Shown: piece by piece, positions 44,860 through 50,815 of the stretch
How the letters are laid out: every line of letters starts with the position of its first letter
Numbering within the stretch: position 1 is the stretch's first letter
The notes under the pieces: generated by a model
Told to the model about the DNA's origin: nothing
Database searches by the model: none
The model's input: only the letters and a program-made list of their open reading frames with translations
Assembly: GCA_029245955.1 (NCBI GenBank)
Contig: JAQWOH010000018.1
Coordinates: 1 to 50,815 of the forward strand
Direction of reading: 5' to 3'
DNA: 50,815 bases
DNA from: Fuerstiella sp.
GTDB taxonomy: Bacteria > Planctomycetota > Planctomycetia > Planctomycetales > Planctomycetaceae
Program-made: the position numbers and the translations under genes

Positions 44860-45816
44860 ATGACACTGGAGGCCTCCAATACGCTGAAACGCCTTGCCAG
44901 ACGCCTGTTCCCGGATTTGGCGCAGCAAGATCCGTTTGTGCAGTCCTTGTTGCGTCCGGCTGGTTATCCCGTAGCGGTGGTGTGGATGCGTGATCGCCCG
45001 GTTGTCCCGGCCTTTAATACTCTTCCGAAACCTCGCTGGATGCCGGATTATGTTGATCTGGTCTCATTTGCTCAGCGTCCGGGCCGCCACGAACTGCACG
45101 ACCAGGGCGCCTTCTACTGCGTCGACCCGTCTTCTGTGTTTATGGGGATTGGGATGTCGTCGGTGTCTGAACCGGATACGGTCATGGATGTGTGTGCATC
45201 TCCGGGAGGCAAGTCAGTGATGGCGTGGCGAGCGATGAATCCCGCCGAGTTGTGGTGCAACGAGGTGATTGGGAAACGTATTCCCGCCCTGATTTCCAAT
45301 TTAAAACGCTGCCGCGTCTCGCCGGCGTTTGTTCTGAATTCTGACACCAGGATTCTTGCGGAAACCGCGCCACAGACTGCCGACGTTGTTCTGGTGGATG
45401 CTCCGTGTTCCGGACAGTCGCTTGTCGCTCGAGGCAAGAAGTCACCGGGCTGTTTTCATCCCGCCACGATCAACATGAACGCCAATCGGCAGCGTCGAAT
45501 TCTGTCGAATGCGACAGCCATGGTAAAACCGGGGGGACGTCTGATCTACATGACGTGTACCTACTCACTGAAAGAAAACGAACGCAATGTGGAATGGTTG
45601 TTGAAGAATAATTCGCAATTTCATCCGGAAACTGTCGACGTTGTGGCTGATTATCGCAGCGAGCACACGGATCTCCCCTGTTATCGACTTTGGCCTATGC
45701 ATGGTGAAGGCGCCGGCGGATTCATGGCTGTGGTAAAACACAATGGTGCGCCGGGGCACCATCCGAAATCTGATGACACACTGCGACGGTTGCGAATTCG
45801 TTGGTCTTCCGAATAG
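44860..45816 (+). CDS. RsmB/Nop2-like RNA cytosine-5 methyltransferase
   Basis: Start taken at the ATG at 44860, 22 bases after the pseudokinase stop; 318 residues. The SAM-binding motif I is DVCASPGGKS at 110-119, motif IV is DAPCSGQ at 180-186 with Cys183, and motif VI is MTCTYS at 231-236 with catalytic Cys233. The two cysteines on motifs IV and VI are the hallmark of RNA m5C methyltransferases. The N-terminal NusB domain of full RsmB is absent and no PUA domain is seen, so the enzyme is a short form resembling YebU/NSUN members without their RNA-binding extension. Target is presumably 16S or 23S rRNA or tRNA. It appears translated in series with the pseudokinase gene, although a functional link is not obvious. 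Confidence 0.92.
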   Translation: MTLEASNTLKRLARRLFPDLAQQDPFVQSLLRPAGYPVAVVWMRDRPVVPAFNTLPKPRWMPDYVDLVSFAQRPGRHELHDQGAFYCVDPSSVFMGIGMSSVSEPDTVMDVCASPGGKSVMAWRAMNPAELWCNEVIGKRIPALISNLKRCRVSPAFVLNSDTRILAETAPQTADVVLVDAPCSGQSLVARGKKSPGCFHPATINMNANRQRRILSNATAMVKPGGRLIYMTCTYSLKENERNVEWLLKNNSQFHPETVDVVADYRSEHTDLPCYRLWPMHGEGAGGFMAVVKHNGAPGHHPKSDDTLRRLRIRWSSE

Positions 45817-46011
45817 GTGGAGTTCTGTTGCACTGCGTCCGACACATGATTTGCTCTGTGCCGGCACGTACAGGGGAGAGAATTGTCGGTGCAGTTGCTT
45901 TCGGTGACCCGGTACATGAAGATCAGGAAGTGTCGCAGCAGTCGTACGACACGTGCCTTGGAATGTCACACACCCTCGGCAGGACCGACCGTCCACTATT
46001 GGATCCTTACG

Positions 46012-46911
46012 ATGCGTCGCGTTATCCCGGTTTGCCTGTTGCTGCCTGCCATACTGGCCGGCACAAGGGCACATTCACAGGAGCCGCGACCGGCTCTCCT
46101 CGATGGACGATTCTTTGCCGCAGACTTCGACGGGACTGAAGACGCAGGTCTGTTCCCGGCGAACGGTGATGGACACGTTTATACAGCTGACTCGCTGGCA
46201 GTCAGGAAGATCAAACGCGGCAATCACATCGAAAATGTACACATCGCGAAAGGGGCCGGTTATACGGGCGATGCGCTGTACTTCGCTGCAAAGACCACGC
46301 AGGTACTGTTCTTCAAGGCCAGTGCGAACGGAATACAACCTCGCGACAACTGGGCGGGAACAGTTTCCGTCTGGTTGAAACTGAATCCGGACACTGACCT
46401 GCCCGCAGGATTCTGCGATCCGATTCAGATCACTTCAAAGAAGTGGAATGACGCATCGTTTTTTATCGATTTCGACAGGCAGTTGCCACGCGATTTTCGA
46501 CTTGGGGTGTTCTCGGACTACGGTTTCTGGAATCCCATGGACGTTAAATTCGAAGACGTTCCCGTGACAGAACGGCCTATGATTACGGTGAAGAAGCCAT
46601 CGTTTACAAAAGACGCCTGGACGCACGTCGTCTTTACGTTTGGCAATATTAACAGTGCTCAAGGCACGGCGTCCGCAGCAAGTCTGTACCTGAATGGTGA
46701 GCCCCAGGGGGGTCTGCACCAGCCGATGCATTTCACCTGGAATAAAACTGACGATCGCCCTGATGCTGCCATTATCATGCTGGGCATTGGTTACGTCGGG
46801 TACCTGGATAACCTGTCCATTTGGGACCGAGCGTTAAGTGCAGATGAGGTGCGAAAATTTCATACTCTGAAACATGTTTCGACGCCGCCAAAGGACAGTC
46901 TGCAGCAATAG
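46012..46911 (+). CDS. Secreted LamG/concanavalin A-like protein
   Basis: The ATG at 46012 (MRRVIPVCLLLPAILAGTRAHSQ) gives a clear signal peptide and 299 residues. The body has the pattern of a LamG/Con-A-like jelly-roll: FFAADFDGTEDAG, GDALYFAAKTTQVLFFKA, NWAGTVSVWLKLNPD, KDAWTHVVFTFGNIN, SLYLNGEPQGG and the end block GYLDNLSIWDRALSADEVRKF. These domains bind carbohydrates or act as adhesive modules in planctomycete secreted proteins. No catalytic residues are visible. It starts 195 bases after the RNA methyltransferase and has no clear operon partner; a TIM-barrel gene follows on the same strand. Confidence 0.85.
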   Translation: MRRVIPVCLLLPAILAGTRAHSQEPRPALLDGRFFAADFDGTEDAGLFPANGDGHVYTADSLAVRKIKRGNHIENVHIAKGAGYTGDALYFAAKTTQVLFFKASANGIQPRDNWAGTVSVWLKLNPDTDLPAGFCDPIQITSKKWNDASFFIDFDRQLPRDFRLGVFSDYGFWNPMDVKFEDVPVTERPMITVKKPSFTKDAWTHVVFTFGNINSAQGTASAASLYLNGEPQGGLHQPMHFTWNKTDDRPDAAIIMLGIGYVGYLDNLSIWDRALSADEVRKFHTLKHVSTPPKDSLQQ

Positions 46912-47052
46912 AAACACAGAAGGTCAAACGGTAGGCCGGAAGCTGAGCCCGCAGTGTTCTGCCTGTTGAATCCCCGACTGGGCGGATAACGCGAATTCTG
47001 TTTTGCACACTCCTTATTTATTTCCTTTCTGTTTTACTGAATCGCGTGACAT

Positions 47053-47877
47053 ATGTATCCCGGACTGGTGTCAAACTGCTGGCGGTCCCAGTTAAGTTCC
47101 GGTGTGGACCTGGTTGAGTTAATCGCGGAAGCCGCTGATCGTGGTCTTCAAGTGATCGAACTTCGGCAGGGCTGCCTGGGTTCTTACGAGTCCGGAGATA
47201 CCGACATACCGGATGCGTTGCGACTGTCCGAGCTACCGCAGCGATTCCCGTCGTTATCGTTCAGTATTGCGATGAGCGTGCCGTTTCTGTGCGAACTTTC
47301 CTCGGCTGATGATCTGCTGCTGGACGCAGGCCGCAACGCGGCCGTCGCGGTTGCCGGGGTGCGACAACCACACCTGCGTCTGGTGGACCTGGACTCTCCG
47401 TTTGAAATTGACGGCGCTGTTGCACGTACCAACCTCGTCAGAATGTGTCAGGGAATGGAATCATGTGATGGCGTGCTGTCGGTTGAACACGCGTTCCAGA
47501 GTTGGCATGGCTTTATAGGCGCGCTTCGATCGGCACGAGGTACGCTGGGACGACAGCAGCACCGTCTGCGTCTTTGTTTCGATCCCTGTAATTTATGCAT
47601 AGCGGATGCCGCTGTGGATGTTGCCGTTGCGGCGCGTTCGCTGGAGCCGGACGAAGTCTCGATGATTCATTTCAAACAATGTCGTGATGGCAGTGTTCTG
47701 TCAGACGTATCCGACGGCTGTGTCAACTGGCGAGCAATCGGCGATGTTCTGAACAGCATGCCGTTTCAGGGGCCGGCACTGTTTGAAGTCAGTTCGGGGT
47801 CAGAGATCTGGACGCAGATTAGTGCGAGCCGGAAGTATCTGGAACAGTTGGGACTGCTGCTGACACCGCCTCACTAG
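47053..47877 (+). CDS. Sugar phosphate isomerase/epimerase-like TIM-barrel protein
   Basis: A 274-residue protein beginning MYPGLVSNCWRSQLSSGVDLVELIAEAADRGLQVIELRQG, which is the first strand-helix-strand of the xylose isomerase-like TIM barrel (AP_endonuc_2 family). Later elements are LSVEHAFQSW, RLRLCFDPCNLCIAD with the Asp/Asn region expected to hold metal, and SMIHFKQCRDG with a histidine ligand. A catalytic glutamate is likely in FEVSSGSE. The family covers inosose dehydratases, tagatose/ketose epimerases and related enzymes that bind one divalent metal. No leader, so cytoplasmic. The substrate is not evident. It starts 141 bases after the LamG-like gene. Confidence 0.8.
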   Translation: MYPGLVSNCWRSQLSSGVDLVELIAEAADRGLQVIELRQGCLGSYESGDTDIPDALRLSELPQRFPSLSFSIAMSVPFLCELSSADDLLLDAGRNAAVAVAGVRQPHLRLVDLDSPFEIDGAVARTNLVRMCQGMESCDGVLSVEHAFQSWHGFIGALRSARGTLGRQQHRLRLCFDPCNLCIADAAVDVAVAARSLEPDEVSMIHFKQCRDGSVLSDVSDGCVNWRAIGDVLNSMPFQGPALFEVSSGSEIWTQISASRKYLEQLGLLLTPPH

Positions 47878-47930
47878 AGTTTGCGGGCGTCCGGGCTCAA
47901 CGTCAGGGAAAATCGAATGCGTGGTGCCGG

Positions 47931-48086
47931 ATGTTGCCGCAGATCGCCGGCAATCCGTTCGATGAGCAGGCAGCGGACGGATCCTGGCGGCTGGCGAATG
48001 GAAACGAAGGAAAGCTCGGGGCGACGTACACTAAGTTGCTGACCGTGCTGGCGTTAACTCCCGCATGCCCGCTTCTGCCGATTTAA
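47931..48086 (+). pseudogene. Fossil tail of a terpene-cyclase-like (prenyltransferase/squalene oxidase) repeat protein
   Basis: A 51-codon frame reads ADGSWRLANGNEGKLGATY followed by TKLLTVLALTP and ends LLPI with a stop. Planctomycete secreted prenyltransferase-repeat proteins typically finish with QxxDGSW...GxxYxTxLxLLxLxxPxxxLPIYQR, so this looks like their last 40 residues, truncated three residues before the usual end. Nothing in the preceding 50 bases continues it, and the adjacent TIM-barrel gene ends only 54 bases earlier. It has no ribosome-binding site. The match is by eye. Confidence 0.5.
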
Positions 48087-49390
48087 CGGGGTTGAACTGC
48101 CTGCAGGTGAGACAGAACGATGCGGTTGTTTTCAGCCACCACGTTTTCACATTTCGTGTCGCGTGCTTCAGATCCGACTGATAGCTGCCGGCAGCGATGC
48201 AGCAGGCGGTTGAATTAAAGACGGCGTTTCAACGTCGTCGCAACAGGCCGCAAAATACCGTTGCGCTGTGCGGAGCAGATTCCCGGACGTCAGAATCGGT
48301 GTGACTCGCGACGGCAGGCCGGTTACATGAACCACAGCCGTGAGTCGGCAGGATTCGCTTCACGTAACGCACTGCTGACTGCCGCTATCTGTTCGACCCA
48401 ATCCGGCAGTGAACTGCTGAGGCCACGCGGAGTATGTCGTTGCGTGAATTACCGACACCACCCTCACATATTGGTAAAAACGCACGGCAGCGAAGCGGGC
48501 CTGCAACTCTGCCGTGCGTGGCCAGCACAAAAAGACGCGCGGCCTGTTCTCATCATAGGACTCTCACAGAGACAGTCAGTCAGAACGAAACATTGGTGGC
48601 AAAAGAATCGGCTTTAGGCCGCCAGTTGTATCGGATGAGCCACGTTCCTAATTGACGACAAATGATGCGTGCACAGACGAGTTCCCGTTTGCTCGTTTGC
48701 CCGTTTGGCTGTTTGGCTGAAAGACCGGTTCGTGGACTGTCGAATGTGAGGGATGGGGCATTGAACAGACAGGTCGTTTCCGAAGTGGTGGCGAGGCGAG
48801 GAATTGAGTACCTGAGCTGAGCGTTACTGATTGCACTCCCACGCGTCCGATTATCACGGAACGATATGTACGAAAACGCCATTCCATCGATGGATTCCCT
48901 TGGGGCGTCGATCAAGTGCAGGTCACCACCTGAATAATTCCGCGAGCCGCAATGCCTTGCCAGACATTGGCGATCGCGACAGCACAGATTGTTTCCTTGT
49001 TCTCATCAGTCGAGTTTCTTCGTGACGGGGAGGTTCGGGTGGTTGCTGATCGTTTTTGACCATTCACATATTGACCGAGCAATGGAACCGTCTCAACGAA
49101 AAGCAGCCAGCGTTTCTCTCATAAGCAGCTGCAACTACCGCAGGGTGAAACAAGACGGGGGTGCCTGCCGGCAGATTGTGATTGGAATGTCTAAGCTTTC
49201 TGGTCCCGTGTTAATAGGAGTCAGGTTTGCAGGAACGTGTGCTGACGGAGTGGAAGCAATGCACGTTCACGAAAAGTCCGGCGAGGTCATGTACCCCGGC
49301 GAACTGTGGACGCGTTGTTCAATACTCTGGGACGACAGGATTGAAAGTTGATTCAATATATCCGGCCAGAGACAGAACAAACAGCACGCA
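48087..49390. other. 1.3 kb gene-poor region
   Basis: I found no intact gene. A 42-codon minus-strand stretch (48323-48450) reads SSSLPDWVEQIAAVSSALR and EANPADSRLWFM before a stop, which looks more protein-like than its surroundings and may be another fossil. Around 48681-48720 the short string GTTTG(C/G) recurs with 8-base spacing (GTTTGCTCGTTTGCCCGTTTGGCTGTTTGG). Remaining frames have shadow-like composition. The promoter of the large surface-protein gene is not here, since that gene is read leftwards and its 3' end is at 49391. Confidence 0.45.
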
Positions 49391-50815
49391 TCAAATCTGC
49401 AGCAGGTCGCCCAGATCTTCAAAGATATCGTCCAGAAGATTGTCAACGTCAGGCTGCCCGGTAGATGGTGTGGCAGCCAACAGGCCAAGATCTTCGTAAT
49501 ACTTCGGTGACAGTCTTGAGATCAGTGTACCGGAAGCAGTTGGCTTGCCGTCCCACGAATAGAAACTGCCGTCTTCCGTGATAAAGTACCAGCCGCTGTC
49601 GCCTTTCATCCATTTTTCATTCCGACCACCCCAGTTGAAGTGATCACTTGGTGTGACGTACAGATTCAGTCCATGATCGACGGCATAGGCCGCTTCGTCT
49701 GCCGACAGAGACTGAAGAGCCTCAGTCAGCAGAGTCGGGTCTGCATGGTAACGAGAATCGAGGTCTGCGATCAGGTCTCCATTCATACCGGCACCACGCG
49801 TCCACTGATAAAGACTTCCTGTGGGTGTTATGAAATACCAGCCCTCGGTTCCCCGGATCCATTTTTCACCTTCACCGCCCCAGTTCGTGCTGTAGTTGCC
49901 GTCTGATTCGAGCTTCAGGTCGTAATCCAGGTTGGCCGCTGTGAAACGGGCTATGTCGTCGTCCACAGTTGTTGTGGAGTCCGCTCGAGCCTCACAGAGT
50001 TGCTCCGGATCAGAATAGAAGGATACGGGCAGGCTGGCGACAATGTCTCCGGTGGCGTTGCTGCTTCCATCCCACCTGTAAAGGTTCCCGTCCGGTGTAA
50101 TGAAGTACCAGCCTTCTTCACCATGCAGCCACTTTTCATTCAGACCGCCCCAGTCTTCAAACAGATTCTCTGTAAGAGTTAGTTCCAGACGCTGGTCAAG
50201 TTCATAGACCTCCAGAAACTGGGCTGGTGTCGGCCCCACCGCAGTCACCCGATCACCAGTGGCCTCATTCCGAAGTTCAACCTGAGATTTCTCACCGCCA
50301 TTGTTCCGAATCGCCTCAAGGTCTGCCTGTCCTTCAATGGAGTCGGTAGATGTCTGGTTTCCACGTAAATCCTTAGCAGCTGTCCCTTCCTGCTGAGATG
50401 CCGAATCTGACTTGACCCCGCCAAACAGGAACTGCACATCTCCACCGCCACCAATCTGCTGTTTGACATAGATCTTATAATCTTCGACTTCACCGGGTCC
50501 GCCGTACTGGCCGGGATTAGGAAATCCCGAGTCCGTGACCCGAAAACGAGCATAGGTGTTTCCGAGCGTCGCTCCCGTGGGTACAGAGAACGTCTGCGTA
50601 GTCGTACCGTTCATGATGGATTGGCTGTTAAAGATGATTTCCGCAGAGCCGGAAGTGTTGTCAAAAATTCCGTCCTGATTGAAATCGATCCACGCATCCA
50701 GCACCGCTGACGATGCTCCGCCCGTTGTCTGAATTGTTACATCGACAGTCCCTCCGAAGGCAAGGGAATAGGCTCCATTGTTGATACCGTCTTCATCATC
50801 GATTCCGCCCTGGTC
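49391..50815 (-). CDS. Large GEVED-domain surface protein, 5' end beyond the window
   Basis: The frame is open to the window edge, so 474 C-terminal residues are seen and the N terminus is missing. The first 110 visible residues carry a GEVED domain (DAWIDFNQDGIFDN, then RFRVTDSGFPNPGQYGGPGEVEDYKIYV). A linker of about 60 residues rich in Ser, Glu and Gln follows, then three copies of a roughly 95-residue module whose core is WGG-x-x-EKW-x-x-G-x-x-GWYFIT-x-x-G-x-x-Y-x-W, the last one followed by an acidic C terminus DVDNLLDDIFEDLGDLLQI. GEVED domains occur in secreted adhesin-like proteins of planctomycetes and relatives. Probably cell-surface or extracellular matrix. The acidic tail could be a secretion or anchoring signal. 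Confidence 0.85.
   Translation of the reverse strand, partial: DQGGIDDEDGINNGAYSLAFGGTVDVTIQTTGGASSAVLDAWIDFNQDGIFDNTSGSAEIIFNSQSIMNGTTTQTFSVPTGATLGNTYARFRVTDSGFPNPGQYGGPGEVEDYKIYVKQQIGGGGDVQFLFGGVKSDSASQQEGTAAKDLRGNQTSTDSIEGQADLEAIRNNGGEKSQVELRNEATGDRVTAVGPTPAQFLEVYELDQRLELTLTENLFEDWGGLNEKWLHGEEGWYFITPDGNLYRWDGSSNATGDIVASLPVSFYSDPEQLCEARADSTTTVDDDIARFTAANLDYDLKLESDGNYSTNWGGEGEKWIRGTEGWYFITPTGSLYQWTRGAGMNGDLIADLDSRYHADPTLLTEALQSLSADEAAYAVDHGLNLYVTPSDHFNWGGRNEKWMKGDSGWYFITEDGSFYSWDGKPTASGTLISRLSPKYYEDLGLLAATPSTGQPDVDNLLDDIFEDLGDLLQI
49500..50190 (-). repeat. Three repeated WGG-EKW-GWYFIT modules
   Basis: On the coding strand the module cores lie at about 50165-50065, 49890-49800 and 49635-49535, spaced roughly 260-280 bases. 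Each has WGG, an EKW within 6 residues, GWYFIT and a Y/F-x-W, followed by (S/A)x(Y)xx(D/P)xxL. Between cores are segments ending LSADEAAYAVDHGLNLYV-type helix-strand text. Nucleotide identity is moderate, so the duplication is old. Confidence 0.85.

Overview
The window is best explained as a chromosomal stretch of a planctomycete (phylum Planctomycetota, probably Planctomycetales). The evidence is the combination of two DUF1501 proteins with twin-arginine-type leaders, a DUF1559 protein, a giant ThuA/PVC-type dehydrogenase/cytochrome c fusion, a GSDL-like sialate O-acetylesterase, a Gfo/Idh/MocA oxidoreductase, a membrane Ser/Thr kinase with WD40 repeats beside an ECF sigma factor, and a GEVED-type surface protein. 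Gene density is low, with many 0.3-1.5 kb gaps, several of which hold recognisable gene fossils. No phage, CRISPR array, rRNA or intact insertion sequence was seen. The genus cannot be named from the sequence alone.

Layout. 0-4.9 kb: tRNA-Arg(CCT), a decayed transposase, an exported HExxH peptidase, an exported M23-like peptidase with PKD-like domains, and two copies of a dispersed intergenic repeat. 4.9-10.7 kb: a signalling module made of a 1407-residue kinase/WD40 protein, a small secreted protein with three perfect-length 15-residue repeats, and a divergent ECF sigma factor. 11.3-26.5 kb: secreted catabolic-type genes (two DUF1501 proteins, a Tat-exported beta-propeller, a sialate O-acetylesterase, Gfo/Idh/MocA, an unusual multi-membrane-span DUF1559 protein, and the ThuA/cytochrome giant). 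26.8-27.8 kb: a secreted Ser-rich, His/Cys/Trp-rich PDZ protein.

27.9-35.9 kb is a compact minus-strand gene cluster: WbqC-like protein, a 92-residue unknown, a divergent DegT-like PLP enzyme, a TPR/GT41 (O-GlcNAc-transferase-like) glycosyltransferase, a 202-residue unknown, a canonical DegT aminotransferase, a sulfotransferase and a TylF-like methyltransferase. Three consecutive gene pairs share 4-nt ATGA stop/start overlaps, so this reads as one co-translated glycan or glycoconjugate modification pathway. It is the best candidate for an undescribed system here because two of its co-translated members have no recognisable family.

36.4-50.8 kb: an orphan NtrC-type sigma54 regulator, the fossil of an ECF sigma/Ser-Thr kinase pair, a probable operon of a 1603-residue PQQ-propeller protein, a membrane-anchored pseudokinase and an RNA cytosine methyltransferase, then a LamG-like secreted protein, a TIM-barrel isomerase-like protein, a fossil tail of a terpene-cyclase-like repeat protein, a 1.3 kb gene-poor stretch, and the 3' part of a large surface protein with three copies of a WGG-EKW-GWYFIT module. 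All family calls come from reading motifs by eye; no database search was possible.
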